Shown: positions 1-8,966 of the stretch, piece after piece
How the letters are laid out: every line of letters starts with the position of its first letter
Position numbering within the stretch: the first letter of the stretch is position 1
NCBI GenBank assembly: GCA_017396845.1
Contig: JAFQKQ010000022.1
Location: 1-53,594, forward strand
Length of the DNA stretch: 53,594 nt
Origin: Clostridia bacterium
GTDB lineage: Bacteria; Bacillota; Clostridia; Christensenellales; Aristaeellaceae
Direction of reading: 5' to 3'
Position numbers and translations under genes: made by a program
The notes under the pieces: model-generated
The model's input: the letters and a program-made list of their open reading frames with translations, nothing else
Told to the model about the DNA's origin: nothing
Database searches by the model: none

Positions 1-382
1 AAAGGTAAAATCCAAAGCGTATGCCGCCTCTTCTGCAGGCCTCGGCAGCCTCCCTCACAACGTCGCCCTTTCCGTTTTTCCACGGGCTGTTTTTCACGCT
101 GTGCTCCGTGTATTTGCTGGGCCACAGGCAAAAGCCGTCGTGGTGCTTTGCCGTAAGCACCATACCCGTCATGCCGGCAGATTTGATGGCTGAAACCCAT
201 TCGTCGCAGTCAAGCTCCGCAGGATTGAATATCGCGGGATCCTCGCTGCCGTCGCCCCACTCTTTACCGGTATATGTGTTCGGAGAAAAGTGAACGAACG
301 CATAGAAGGGATCGGACATGAATTTCATCTGCCGCTCTGTAGGAATCACACCCGCAGCTGCCTTTCGAAAATCATTGATCAT
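1..382 (-). CDS. alpha-L-fucosidase, GH29 family (N-terminal part, runs off the left edge)
   Basis: This is the first 127 codons of a retaining alpha-L-fucosidase, which removes terminal L-fucose from glycans. The translated N-terminus has the family's early barrel motifs: FYAFVHFSPNTYTGKEWGDG, then GMTGMVLTAKHHDGFCLWPS, then a GFYL strand. The KHHDGFCLW block is the substrate-pocket signature also present in the second fucosidase at 26969-28285. The catalytic nucleophile lies beyond the window edge. The ATG at 380-382 has a GGGAG site about 8 nt upstream. It lies downstream of rhaA on the same strand, separated by a hairpin terminator. No signal peptide is visible, so it probably acts inside the cell on imported oligosaccharides. 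The family call is firm; the exact linkage specificity is not. Confidence 0.9.
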   Translation of the reverse strand, partial: MINDFRKAAAGVIPTERQMKFMSDPFYAFVHFSPNTYTGKEWGDGSEDPAIFNPAELDCDEWVSAIKSAGMTGMVLTAKHHDGFCLWPSKYTEHSVKNSPWKNGKGDVVREAAEACRRGGIRFGFYL

Positions 383-406
383 ATATTTTGTCTCCCTCTC
401 TTTTAT

Positions 407-453
407 ATGAAAAGAGACTGCCTCTTCCGGCGCATGCGCCGCTTGAGACAGTC
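407..453 (-). terminator. intrinsic terminator after rhaA
   Basis: A stem formed by 416-424 and 445-453 has one mismatch and encloses a second short palindrome, GGCGCATGCGCC. On the minus strand it is followed by TCTTTTC. It sits 15 bp past the rhaA stop and upstream of the fucosidase start. Confidence 0.7.
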
Positions 454-467
454 CCATATTATTTAGA

Positions 468-1742
468 TCAGACGCGCTTGGAAAGAACGTCCTTTTCGTA
501 TGCGCGAACCGCATCCAGCCATGCATCGCCTACCGGTACGCCCTGCTTCAGGCAGTACATATCCCAGATGGGGCCGAAGGGCATGGACTTGGCTTCCTCC
601 TGAAGTGCGAGGCGGGCGGTGTAATCGTAATCCGCTTCCAGCTTCTGAAGCTCTTTATTCGGGCAGAGATACGCCTGAAGAACGGCCTTCTGCGCATTGC
701 GTACGCCGATTACCCATGCGGCAACGCGGTTGATGGAGGCATCGAAGTAGTCGAGCGCGCAGAATACGCGATCCTCAAGGCCGTTTCCGATGATCTCGTT
801 AAAGATGCGGGTGGTTTCGCTGTCGAGGATGACTACATGGTCGCTGTCCCAGCGAACGGGGCGGGAGATGTGCAGAAGCATTTTGGGCATGAACTGCAGA
901 ACCGCGCTGATCTTATCGCTGACGACCTCGGTGGGATGGAAGTGACCGGTGTCGAGCGTGAGCAGCTTTTTGCGGCTGACCGCATAGCCCATCATCAGCT
1001 CGTTGGAGCCTACGGTGTAGCTTTCTACGCCGATTCCGAACAACTTCGATTCAACTGCGTCCAGCACGTGCTCTTCCGAGATATCCTTGGCGGCGAAGAT
1101 TTCGTCCAGCGCTTCCACCATGCGGGCGCGGGGGCCTACGGTGTCGGCGGGGGTATCCTTGTAGCCGTCGGGCATCCAGTGGTTGATCACGCAGGGCGCA
1201 TCCTGATTCTTTCCGAATACTTCCGCGATTTCGCGAACGCGCTTTCCATGCTCAATCCAGAAATCGCGATGCTTTTTCACGGTGCTGGAAAGGGTAAAGC
1301 CGTCGGCGGCATAGGGATGAGAAAAATAGGTGGGGTTAAAGTCGAGGCCCAGCTTATTTTCCTTTGCAAACTGAATCCAGTCGGCGAACTCTTCCGCGGT
1401 ATACTGGTCGCGGTCGATCTTCTTGCCGTGAAGCTCTGCATAGCTGGCATGCAGGTTCAGCTTTTTCTTTCCGGGGATCATAGAAATCGCTTTTAGGAAA
1501 TCCTGTCTAAGCTCGTCACCGTTTCTGGCGCGTCCCGGATAATTGCCGGTGGTCTGAATGCCGCCGGAAGCGCCGCCGCCTTCGCCCTCGCAGCCGACTA
1601 CGTCGTCGCCCTGCCAGCAGTGCATGGAAATGGTAAACTTCGCGGTATTTTCCATCGCCTTGTCAACATCGATTCCCTTCGCCTGATAAACTTCCTTGGC
1701 ATACTCGTATCCGCTCATGATGAGCTTCTCATTCAAAGCCAT
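468..1742 (-). CDS. rhaA: L-rhamnose isomerase
   Basis: Converts L-rhamnose to L-rhamnulose in the cytoplasm, the first step of rhamnose catabolism. The 424 residues match the RhaA family along their whole length (the E. coli enzyme is about 419 aa). Recognisable blocks are SMHCWQGDDV near residue 40, GIQTTGNYPGRARN, LGLDFNPTYFSHP, DAVESKLFGIGVESYTVGSN, the metal-site region GHFHPTEVVSDKIS, RPVRWDSDHVV and ALDYFDASINR. The ATG at 1740-1742 has GGAGGG 8 nt upstream. No rhamnulokinase or aldolase gene is adjacent; the next gene downstream is a fucosidase. That hints at a deoxy-sugar locus continuing beyond the left edge, which is inference. Confidence 0.97.
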   Translation of the reverse strand: MALNEKLIMSGYEYAKEVYQAKGIDVDKAMENTAKFTISMHCWQGDDVVGCEGEGGGASGGIQTTGNYPGRARNGDELRQDFLKAISMIPGKKKLNLHASYAELHGKKIDRDQYTAEEFADWIQFAKENKLGLDFNPTYFSHPYAADGFTLSSTVKKHRDFWIEHGKRVREIAEVFGKNQDAPCVINHWMPDGYKDTPADTVGPRARMVEALDEIFAAKDISEEHVLDAVESKLFGIGVESYTVGSNELMMGYAVSRKKLLTLDTGHFHPTEVVSDKISAVLQFMPKMLLHISRPVRWDSDHVVILDSETTRIFNEIIGNGLEDRVFCALDYFDASINRVAAWVIGVRNAQKAVLQAYLCPNKELQKLEADYDYTARLALQEEAKSMPFGPIWDMYCLKQGVPVGDAWLDAVRAYEKDVLSKRV

Positions 1743-1780
1743 GAAAACCCTCCTATTATGATTTTATTTCCTTGCAATAT

Positions 1781-1809
1781 ATTTTATACCATTTCCCGCG
1801 CTTTGTAAA
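1781..1809 (-). promoter_or_regulatory. sigma-A promoter for rhaA
   Basis: On the minus strand TTTACA (1804-1809) and TAAAAT (1781-1786) are separated by 17 bp, about 40 bp upstream of the rhaA start. An alternative -10, TATAAA, overlaps with a 15 bp spacer. Confidence 0.6.
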
Positions 1810-1884
1810 GCACGAAATCCGCGCAAGTTGTGCGCGTTTTTTCACTTTCCGCACGTAATTTTTTGAATTTCACATAAAAAAGTG

Positions 1885-1913
1885 TTGCCATAATAGAAAA
1901 CACATGATATAAT
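1885..1913 (+). promoter_or_regulatory. sigma-A promoter for secG
   Basis: TTGCCA (1885-1890), a 17 bp spacer and a perfect TATAAT (1908-1913). The leader to the secG ATG is about 60 nt and contains a small hairpin, CACGGT-TCA-ACCGTG, at 1938-1952. Confidence 0.85.
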
Positions 1914-1980
1914 ACTAAGTGCTTTGTGCCTTATAGACACGGTTCAACCGTGCTATGTAATTTTTGAGGAGGAATTCTCA

Positions 1981-2946
1981 ATGTCTGTTATCATCAATAT
2001 CGTTCTCATCCTCGTCTCCCTCGTACTGATTGCAGCCGTTCTCATGCAGGAGGGCAACAAGCAGGGCCTCGGCGCCATCGGCGGCGCAGCGGAAACCTTC
2101 CTTGGAAAGAACAAATCCAAGAGCTATGAAGGCAAGCTTCTCAAGATCACCAAGATCGGCGCAGCTGTATTTGTAGTTCTTGCCATCTTCGCAACCTGGT
2201 ACAACGCCAAGACCTTCACCGTTCAGTATTTCGTTGACGGCGAAGAAGTCTTCCCCGCAGTGGATGCCCAGATCCAGACCGACATCTTAATGGCTCAGCT
2301 TCAGGGCACCGAAGCGCCCGATCCCTCCATCTATGACGAGCTTTCCGTTGAGGACAAGCGCGCCACTTACGCTTTCGGCGCTGAAGTTTATGACTTTGAT
2401 CCGCCCGCCCGCGAAGGCTATGTAGGCACTTGGGATCAGGAGCTTCCCGAAACCATGAATCGCAAAAACTACAAGCTCAATGCGATTTACACCAAGGGCG
2501 TTTACACCCTCACCTTCATGGACGGCGAGCTTCCCACTGCCGAAGAACCCGTAGTAGAAGGCGAAGATGCTGCCGTTGAGACCGAAGAGGGTCACGAAGG
2601 CCACGATCATGAGGCTGAAGTAAAAGAGCCTCTCTACACCGTTGAGTATGAGTTCGAGGCCCCCATCGACACTTCCCTCTTCCCCGCTCTCCCCACCGCA
2701 CCCGACGGCTATTCTGTAGCATGGGATCAGGAGCTTCCCACCACCATGGTCGGTTATGACTTAGTAATCACCGCCGTATACACCGATCTGAACGCAGAAG
2801 CCGAAGAAGAGGCAGTTGAAGAGACCGCAGAAGAAACTGCTGAGGAAACCACCGAAGAGGCAGCTGAAGAAGTTCCTGCCGAAACCGCAGAAGAGACTGA
2901 AGCAGCAACGGAAGAAGCTCCCGTAGAGGAGACCGCAGCGGAATAA
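1981..2946 (+). CDS. secG: SecG translocase subunit with a long exported C-terminal extension
   Basis: Residues 1-75 are an ordinary SecG, the small subunit of the SecYEG protein-export channel: TM1 at about 3-22, the LMQEGNKQGLGAIGGAAETFLG loop region, and TM2 at about 58-73. SecG normally ends there (75-80 aa), but this frame continues to 321 aa. Because both SecG termini are normally outside, the extra 245 residues should be extracellular. They hold two related modules, each ending in a W-D-Q-E-L-P ... Y ... Y-T pattern (about residues 140-180 and 225-268), similar to Listeria-Bacteroides/Flg_new beta-grasp repeats, then a tail of about 50 residues made almost only of E, A, T, V and P. The ATG at 1981 has GAGGAGG upstream; an earlier in-frame start lies before a good ribosome site and is rejected. 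SecG identity is firm; the role of the tail is unknown. Confidence 0.92.
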   Translation: MSVIINIVLILVSLVLIAAVLMQEGNKQGLGAIGGAAETFLGKNKSKSYEGKLLKITKIGAAVFVVLAIFATWYNAKTFTVQYFVDGEEVFPAVDAQIQTDILMAQLQGTEAPDPSIYDELSVEDKRATYAFGAEVYDFDPPAREGYVGTWDQELPETMNRKNYKLNAIYTKGVYTLTFMDGELPTAEEPVVEGEDAAVETEEGHEGHDHEAEVKEPLYTVEYEFEAPIDTSLFPALPTAPDGYSVAWDQELPTTMVGYDLVITAVYTDLNAEAEEEAVEETAEETAEETTEEAAEEVPAETAEETEAATEEAPVEETAAE

Positions 2947-2967
2947 TCGCTGAAATCTGAATTATGG

Positions 2968-3004
2968 ACGGCATTCAGTATAAGCGCTGAGTGCCGTTCG
3001 TTTT
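2968..3004 (+). terminator. intrinsic terminator after secG
   Basis: An 11 bp stem (2968-2978 with 2987-2997, one G-T wobble) is followed by TCGTTTTG. A second weaker hairpin, AGCAATC/GATTGCT, with ATTTTT follows at 3016-3045. Confidence 0.8.
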
Positions 3005-3548
3005 GTATGTTTGAAAGCAATCGGTTCCGGATTGCTATAGATTTTTCAAACCGGCTGTATGCGCTCAGCACCACCGGCGAAAGTGTTTGATATTTTCAGA
3101 TGCGATTATTCAATCCAAAATCGATTTAAGCATCGAACATACTGTTTGCGCTCATCCCTCCACCGCTCACGCGATCCCCTCATTCCGGATCGCTTCGCTC
3201 TGCGCTTTGGCTGAGAATACGCCGTTAGCATGTTCTCTTAACGCTTCGCTCCTTCCCATCGCGATGGCGGCAAGCGAGCGGTTCGCCAATAAGGTCTGCC
3301 TTTTTGTATTTTTTGCAACAGCCCCAAAGATGTTTCACAATTTCTGACCGAAAAAATTTGTGCATCGCAGCAATATGCTCGCATGAACCTCTTTCGCATA
3401 ATGCACAAGCCTCTTGCCGCGTTTCTATCACGTGCATAAAGGAGCGATAGCGCCCGGGAGGCCGGCGCGTGAACACCTGAGAGATTCGTCCCCTGCATAC
3501 TTTCCCGGTTTTCAAGCCACCCTCATTATATACTTCTTTCAACGGCAT
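3005..3548. other. gene-poor intergenic stretch between secG and rnr
   Basis: About 550 bp with no convincing gene on either strand. A minus-strand frame of 148 codons crosses it but has no ribosome site and runs into rnr, so it is not called. No tmRNA-like or tRNA-like ends were found, although ssrA/smpB often lie near rnr in Clostridia. The segment 3405-3420 is an exact inverted copy of a 16-mer at 39065-39080. A possible -10, TATACT (3529-3534), could serve rnr, but its -35 is poor. Confidence 0.5.
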
Positions 3549-3562
3549 AAAGGAGATCAGCA

Positions 3563-5713
3563 TTGTATACCGACATTGTACTTGAATCGCTTCAAAAGCA
3601 GAAGCGCCCTGTGGAAGCAAAAAAAATCGCTGACGATCTTCAATTAAGCGAATCGGACGTGCTTTCATCACTCAATGCGCTTGCCGAGGAAGGGCGCGCT
3701 GTATTAACCAAGCAGCACAAATATGCGTCACTTCGCGTGATGGAGCTCACCCTTGCAACCGCCCGCGTGCTTCCCGGCGCGCCATCCTTTGCAAGGCCGG
3801 TTGACGGCGGAAACGATATCTATCTGGATATGCCGGAGGAAATCGCAATGGACGGCGACCGGATTCATGTTCGCCTGACCGCAAAGGGCGATCGACCGCG
3901 CGGCATTCTTGTACGAGTGGTGCGCCGCGCGCATAAAATGCTCACGGGCAACCTGTTTATCGAAACAGAGGAGCACGAACACCGAAGGCGGAGAAAGCAT
4001 TCCCGTCCGCGTCCCGCGCCTGTTCCCGAAGTATGGGCGCTGATTCCCGACAAGCGTCTTCCGGCGCGGATATCGGTGGAGGGCGATCTTGTGGGCGCAG
4101 CCGGCGGCGATCTGTGTCTTTTTGAAGTCACAAAATGGCCGAGGAAGGGCGCGCATATGACCGTTCGCGTTATCCGTCTCATCGGGCAGTCCTCCGATCT
4201 ATCTGCGCAGTTGGAAGCCGTATTGGCTCAAAACGGCATTTCCAAGGCATTTTCCGAAGAGGCGCTTGCTATGTCCGCAGCCTTCCCGCAAGCTCCTCAG
4301 AAAGGCGATTACGCAGGAAGACGCGACCTTCGGGATATGGAAATATTCACCATCGACGGGCGCGACGCGCAGGACTTTGACGACGCCGTTTCTCTTTCGG
4401 AAAACTCCGGCGTTTACACGCTCGGCGTTCACATTGCAGACGTATCCCATTATGTAACAATCGGCTGCGCGATTGACGCCGATGCGCGTCAGCGCGGAAC
4501 CAGCGTATACCTTCCCGGCCTTACCGTGCCCATGCTTCCGGAAGCGCTTTCTAACGGATTATGCTCGCTCAGACCGAACGAAGACCGCCTTACCTATTCC
4601 ATTATGATGACCGTTGAAAACGGGCGTGTAACGCGCTACGAGCTCTTTGAAGCGGTAATCCGATCAAAAGCACGGCTCACCTACGACGACGTAAATGACC
4701 TGTTTGCGGGGCGGGAAACAACGGTACCGCAAAATCTTCACGAAACACTTTTCCTGATGAATGAATTTGCCAAGACGCTTACAAAGCGGCGAATCGCAAG
4801 GGGCGCAATAGAACTCGATCTTCCGGAGCCCGAATTCGTACTCGGAGAAGATCTCGTGCCCACCGATGCACGCGCGAGGGAGCGCGGGGACGCGCACAGG
4901 CTGATTGAGGAATTTATGCTCATCGCCAATGAAACCGTCGCCGCGCACGCGCAGGCCTGCGAAATCCCGTTTCCCTACCGCGTGCATGAAGCCCCGGACT
5001 CCGAACGGCTTGAAACACTGGAAATGCTGCTCTCCGCCCTCGGCCGTCCTCACCGCCTCGGCGCGTCACCCTCGCCCGCAAAGCTGCAGGAAGTGCTTAA
5101 TGACTTTAATAACAGACCGGAGTCTGTTATTGTCGCCCGCACAATTCTCCGCTCGATGAGCCGCGCAAGGTATCTTGATAAACCGCTGGGGCACTATGGT
5201 CTCGCCGCCAGGGATTACTGCCATTTCACCTCCCCCATCCGCCGCTATCCGGATCTGCTCGCGCACAGAATGCTGAAAATGCACGCAAAAGGAAAGCTCA
5301 CCGAAACAGCGCATGCGGCATGGGCGGGAAGAATGGGCGAGCTTGCGCAGGAAGCCAGCGTATGCGAAGAACAGGCGGCGCAATGTGAGCGCACTGGAGA
5401 TCAGATTATGTGCGCCGCATACCTTTCAAACCACATCGGACGCGCGTTCACCGGCGTCGTCACTCACCTAAGCCGCCGCGGCGCGTTTGTAACGCTTAAA
5501 AATACTGCGGAGGGCAAAATCCCCCCGCAGCTGATGGACGACTTTTACGAGCTTGACGATGACCAAATCATGATGGTGGGAAAAAAAAGCCGCCGCGTCG
5601 TACGCCTGGGCGCAAAAATCCGCGTAGAAGTATACTCCGCAAATATCCCGTCCGGCGAAGTGGAATTCGCGATGCTTGAAGAGCGAAAGCCGAAACGAAA
5701 AAGCACATTCTAA
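3563..5713 (+). CDS. rnr: ribonuclease R (3'-5' exoribonuclease)
   Basis: A processive 3'-5' exonuclease that degrades structured RNA and takes part in RNA quality control. The 716 residues show the full RNase R order: N-terminal winged helix (about 1-60), cold-shock/OB domains (about 65-200), RNB catalytic domain (about 255-590) with the acidic metal site IDGRDAQDFDDA at 264-275, a conserved RARY...HYGLAARDYCHFTSPIRRYPDL block, an S1 domain (about 625-705) and a short basic tail (KPKRKSTF). Translation starts at TTG 3563, placed 8 nt after AAGGAG; no ATG fits as well. The gene follows secG as in many Bacillota, where smpB usually comes next, but here convergent engB follows. Confidence 0.97.
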   Translation: MYTDIVLESLQKQKRPVEAKKIADDLQLSESDVLSSLNALAEEGRAVLTKQHKYASLRVMELTLATARVLPGAPSFARPVDGGNDIYLDMPEEIAMDGDRIHVRLTAKGDRPRGILVRVVRRAHKMLTGNLFIETEEHEHRRRRKHSRPRPAPVPEVWALIPDKRLPARISVEGDLVGAAGGDLCLFEVTKWPRKGAHMTVRVIRLIGQSSDLSAQLEAVLAQNGISKAFSEEALAMSAAFPQAPQKGDYAGRRDLRDMEIFTIDGRDAQDFDDAVSLSENSGVYTLGVHIADVSHYVTIGCAIDADARQRGTSVYLPGLTVPMLPEALSNGLCSLRPNEDRLTYSIMMTVENGRVTRYELFEAVIRSKARLTYDDVNDLFAGRETTVPQNLHETLFLMNEFAKTLTKRRIARGAIELDLPEPEFVLGEDLVPTDARARERGDAHRLIEEFMLIANETVAAHAQACEIPFPYRVHEAPDSERLETLEMLLSALGRPHRLGASPSPAKLQEVLNDFNNRPESVIVARTILRSMSRARYLDKPLGHYGLAARDYCHFTSPIRRYPDLLAHRMLKMHAKGKLTETAHAAWAGRMGELAQEASVCEEQAAQCERTGDQIMCAAYLSNHIGRAFTGVVTHLSRRGAFVTLKNTAEGKIPPQLMDDFYELDDDQIMMVGKKSRRVVRLGAKIRVEVYSANIPSGEVEFAMLEERKPKRKSTF

Positions 5714-5718
5714 ATATA

Positions 5719-5755
5719 GCGCGCGTCTTTTGCCATTTTGCAAAGACGCGCGCTT
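5719..5755. terminator. bidirectional terminator between rnr and engB
   Basis: A GC-rich stem (GCGCGCGTCTTT pairing with AAAGACGCGCGC) between two convergent genes. It ends within a few bases of the engB stop. Confidence 0.8.
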
Positions 5756-5756
5756 C

Positions 5757-6413
5757 TTATTCTTCCCTCGTAGGCCCATCCTCAAATGTAATGCCCTCGG
5801 GAATCTCAATATCCGCCTGAACCTCCTCAACCGGATGAAGAATTCCTTCAATCCTCTCCAGAAGCTTGTCCTTTCCCGTCAGATCCTCGGACGAGTAGGG
5901 AATAATCTGCCAGGGCTGTACGGCAAGCGCGCGGCAGATGACGGGCAGATTCCGTCCTCTTGCGGCCTTGCTGAGCTTATCGGCCTTGGTGGCGATTACG
6001 GAAAAGGGAATTTTATAGTGGCGCAGATATTTTGCCATCATAATATCGTCGCTTGTGGGCTCATGGCGGATATCCACCAACAGAAAAACATGTCTGAGCA
6101 TTTCGGATCCGTTCAGATAACCTTCAATCATGCTCGACCATTTCGCCTTTTCACTGCCCGGCGCTTTTGCAAAGCCGTATCCCGGAAGATCGGTCAGGAA
6201 AAACTCATCGTTCACGCGATAGATATTCACAAGGCGCGTCTTGCCCGGCTCGGACGATGTGCGCGCGAGCTTCGAATTTCCGCAGAGCGAATTGATGAGC
6301 GACGATTTTCCAACGTTAGATTTTCCGGCCATTGCGATTTCCGGCATGCCCTGCCCGGGGAAATCCCGAAGCTTTTCCAAAGACACTACAAACGACGCGC
6401 GAACAATCCGCAT
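5757..6413 (-). CDS. engB: ribosome biogenesis GTPase YsxC/EngB
   Basis: A TrmE-Era-EngA-like GTPase needed for late assembly of the 50S ribosomal subunit. Motifs: P-loop GKSNVGKSS at 30-38, switch/G3 DLPG at 75-78, and G4 TKAD at 142-145, with SSEDLTG in the G5 position. At 218 aa it is slightly longer than the Bacillus protein (about 195) because of an acidic C-terminal tail. It lies 3 bp downstream of lon, the same lon-ysxC order as in Bacillus subtilis, and is almost certainly cotranscribed with it. Confidence 0.96.
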   Translation of the reverse strand: MRIVRASFVVSLEKLRDFPGQGMPEIAMAGKSNVGKSSLINSLCGNSKLARTSSEPGKTRLVNIYRVNDEFFLTDLPGYGFAKAPGSEKAKWSSMIEGYLNGSEMLRHVFLLVDIRHEPTSDDIMMAKYLRHYKIPFSVIATKADKLSKAARGRNLPVICRALAVQPWQIIPYSSEDLTGKDKLLERIEGILHPVEEVQADIEIPEGITFEDGPTREE

Positions 6414-6416
6414 ACT

Positions 6417-8783
6417 CTACACAACCGCCTTTACCACTGCCGTAGTTTTATTTTCGGGGAGCACCGCCGCAAAAGCCTCCATGGCGTCCGATATCGTGCG
6501 GATGCTCATGGCATTCTTCACTTCCTCCGGAATCGTCTCCAGATCCTTTTCGTTCTCATTGGGCACCAGCGCAAGCTTTATGCCCGCCCGGTACGCCGCA
6601 AGCAGCTTTTCCTTTACGCCGCCGATGGGCAGCGCCTTTCCGCGCAGGGAAATCTCACCCGTCATGGCGATATCCTGACGCGCCTTCACGCCGGTGACCG
6701 CGCTGTATATCGCGCACGCCAGCGCAATGCCCGCCGACGGACCATCCTTGGGCGTTGCGCCCTCCGGCACATGCACATGCAGATCGTGCTTTTTGCGGAA
6801 ATCCTCGGTAATGCCGTCGTGTTCCATTTTCGAACGCACATAGCTCCAGGCAATCTCGGCGGATTCCTTCATCACGTCGCCCAGAGACCCCGTGAGGATC
6901 AGCTTGCCGTCGCCCGGCAGAACCGAAACCTCAATCGGCATCACTTCGCCGCCGACGCTCGTCCATGCAAGTCCGTTGACAACGCCGACTTCCATTCCCT
7001 GTTCCTGAGACGCATGCGAAAAACGCCTTGCGCCCAGATATTCTTTCAGCATTTCCGGCTTCACTGTTACCAGCTTCCGCTCTTCCTCGGCGGTATCCAA
7101 TCTTTCAACGACAGCCTTTCTGCAGATTGCGCCAAGCTTTCTTTCCAGCGTTCTCACGCCCGCCTCGCGGGTATAGCCGTCGATTACTTCGGCGATCGCT
7201 TTATCGGTAATCCGGAGCATTTTGCCGTTCAGCCCGTTTTCCTCCAGCTGCTTTTTCCAAAGGTGCTTCTTGGCAATCTGCACCTTCTCCTCCAGCGTAT
7301 AGCTCGGTACCTCTATAACCTCCATTCGGTCGTACAGAGGCTTGGGAATGGCGTCCGCATTATTGGCGGTAGTGATAAAGAACACGCCCGAAAGGTCGAA
7401 CGGCGCTTCCAGATAGTGATCGCGGTAGGCGCTGTTCTGCTCGGGATCCAGCACCTCCAGCATCGCCGCCGCCGGATCGCCGCGCATGTCCGACGCCATT
7501 TTGTCGATCTCGTCAAACAGGAACACGGGATTCATCGTGCCGGCCTGCTTGATGGCGGAGATCACGCGTCCCGGCATCGCCGCGACATATGTGCGCCTGT
7601 GTCCGCGAATCTCGGCTTCATCGTGTACGCCGCCCAAAGAGACCTGACAGAATTTGCGCTTGAGCGCGCGTGCCACCGAGCGGGCAATCGAAGTCTTGCC
7701 CACGCCCGGCGCGCCTACCAGGCACAGTATCGGCCCTTTTGCATCCTTTTTAATGCTTCTAACGGCCAAGAATTCCAATATGCGCTTTTTTACCTCATCA
7801 AGACCGAAATGATCGTTCTCGAGCACGTTTCTTGCGCGCTGAATGGAAAACTCGTCCGGATCGTATTTTCCCCACGGAAGCTCCAGCATATATTCGATAT
7901 AGGACTGAAGCACGGCGCTCTCCGGCGTGTTGTTTCCAACCCGCGTAAGCCGCTTGATTTCTTTCTCCGTGCGCTCTCTCGCCTCACCGGAAATTGCAGA
8001 CTTATTCAGCTTCGAGTTATAGTTGTCTATATCCTCGTCCGCTTCGCCCAGCTCGTCCTCGATCACATGCATCTGCTCGCGAAGATAGTATTCGCGGTTG
8101 TTTCGCTCAATGCGCTCGTGTACGCGTTTTTGAATATCTCTTTCCAAATGCGTGATATCAATCTCGTCTTCCATCACTTCGGAAACCTTATGCAAGCGCT
8201 CAAACACACTCGTGCACTCCAGCGCCGCCTGCTTATCCCTGATATCCTCAAACACATTCGAAGCAATCAGATCGGCGAGCCTGCCGGGATCGTTTTCTCC
8301 CTGCACCGACTGCCTGAGCTCCGCGCTGAACTCGTTTTTCTCATGCGCAAGGCGCTCAAACTGATGCTTGACCATGCGGACAAACGCCTTGATTTCATTG
8401 CCGGCAAAACCGTTTTTTTCCTTCAGCGAAAACACTTCCGCTGTCCCCATGCTGCCCATATCGTACATACCGACCAGCGCCGCGCGGGAAATGCCCTCCA
8501 CAAGCACCCTCAATATGCCGTCCGGCATGCGGACGATTTGCTTTATTTTGACAATCGTTCCCACAGGATACAAATCCTGAATCTTAGGATCGTCCACCGC
8601 CGCGTTTTTCTGCGCGACAACAAATAAACGGCTGTCGCCTTCCAGCGCCTGATTCAAAGACGCTACGGACTTCTCTCTGCCGGCGTCGAAATGCACGACA
8701 GTTTCCGGATAAATTACCATGCCGCGAAGCGCCACCATCGGAAGTCTTATAGACTCGGCATGCGTATCATGATCGTGAATCAA
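6417..8783 (-). CDS. lon: ATP-dependent Lon protease
   Basis: A cytosolic AAA+ serine protease that degrades misfolded and regulatory proteins. With a TTG start at 8781-8783 the product is 788 aa, close to the 774 aa of B. subtilis LonA. Order: N-terminal substrate domain beginning [13 protein letters not shown], coiled-coil region ([17 protein letters not shown]), Walker [10 protein letters not shown] near 355, Walker [10 protein letters not shown], sensor region, and the protease domain with catalytic Ser in KDGPSAG near 680 and its Lys partner about 40 residues later. The frame is open for 57 more codons upstream, but a perfect promoter lies inside that stretch, so the longer form would not be transcribed from it. 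A GGAGG site sits 8 nt before the TTG. Confidence 0.96.
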   Translation of the reverse strand: MIHDHDTHAESIRLPMVALRGMVIYPETVVHFDAGREKSVASLNQALEGDSRLFVVAQKNAAVDDPKIQDLYPVGTIVKIKQIVRMPDGILRVLVEGISRAALVGMYDMGSMGTAEVFSLKEKNGFAGNEIKAFVRMVKHQFERLAHEKNEFSAELRQSVQGENDPGRLADLIASNVFEDIRDKQAALECTSVFERLHKVSEVMEDEIDITHLERDIQKRVHERIERNNREYYLREQMHVIEDELGEADEDIDNYNSKLNKSAISGEARERTEKEIKRLTRVGNNTPESAVLQSYIEYMLELPWGKYDPDEFSIQRARNVLENDHFGLDEVKKRILEFLAVRSIKKDAKGPILCLVGAPGVGKTSIARSVARALKRKFCQVSLGGVHDEAEIRGHRRTYVAAMPGRVISAIKQAGTMNPVFLFDEIDKMASDMRGDPAAAMLEVLDPEQNSAYRDHYLEAPFDLSGVFFITTANNADAIPKPLYDRMEVIEVPSYTLEEKVQIAKKHLWKKQLEENGLNGKMLRITDKAIAEVIDGYTREAGVRTLERKLGAICRKAVVERLDTAEEERKLVTVKPEMLKEYLGARRFSHASQEQGMEVGVVNGLAWTSVGGEVMPIEVSVLPGDGKLILTGSLGDVMKESAEIAWSYVRSKMEHDGITEDFRKKHDLHVHVPEGATPKDGPSAGIALACAIYSAVTGVKARQDIAMTGEISLRGKALPIGGVKEKLLAAYRAGIKLALVPNENEKDLETIPEEVKNAMSIRTISDAMEAFAAVLPENKTTAVVKAVV

Positions 8784-8816
8784 ACAAACATCCTCCAAAA
8801 TACATTCATAAATGAG

Positions 8817-8845
8817 ATTATACTTGTCAAATGAAAAGGTGTCAA
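8817..8845 (-). promoter_or_regulatory. consensus sigma-A promoter for lon-engB
   Basis: TTGACA (8840-8845), 17 bp and TATAAT (8817-8822) on the minus strand, both perfect. It lies about 35 bp upstream of the TTG start and fixes the N-terminus of Lon. No clear CtsR or CIRCE operator was found beside it. Confidence 0.92.
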
Positions 8846-8916
8846 GCAAAGAAACGAAACCGGCAGCAATTCCCTGACAATTCATCAAGCGCTCTTTCAT
8901 ATCCGCCGTCTTTCCA

Positions 8917-8948
8917 TAAAAAAACCGACGCTTTAAAGACGTCGGTTT
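8917..8948 (-). terminator. intrinsic terminator of the small exported protein gene
   Basis: A perfect 9 bp stem, AAACCGACG/CGTCGGTTT, with a run of T on the minus strand, 19 bp after the stop at 8967. Confidence 0.85.
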
Positions 8949-8966
8949 ATTCATGCAGCGCGTATC

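Noticed and set aside
3005-3548. tmRNA or other structured RNA gene before rnr
   Set aside because: No tRNA-like acceptor or T-arm ends, no CCA end and no tag-peptide frame could be found.
3225-3671. 148-codon minus-strand frame with several Cys between secG and rnr
   Set aside because: It runs into the start of rnr, lacks a ribosome site and does not resemble a family; only a short part shows similarity to the segment after the SANT gene.
5676-8627. Very long plus-strand open frame (983 codons) opposite engB and lon
   Set aside because: It lies antisense to two well-recognised genes, has odd composition (rich in His, Arg, Leu, Phe) and no ribosome site; it reflects codon bias of the real genes.
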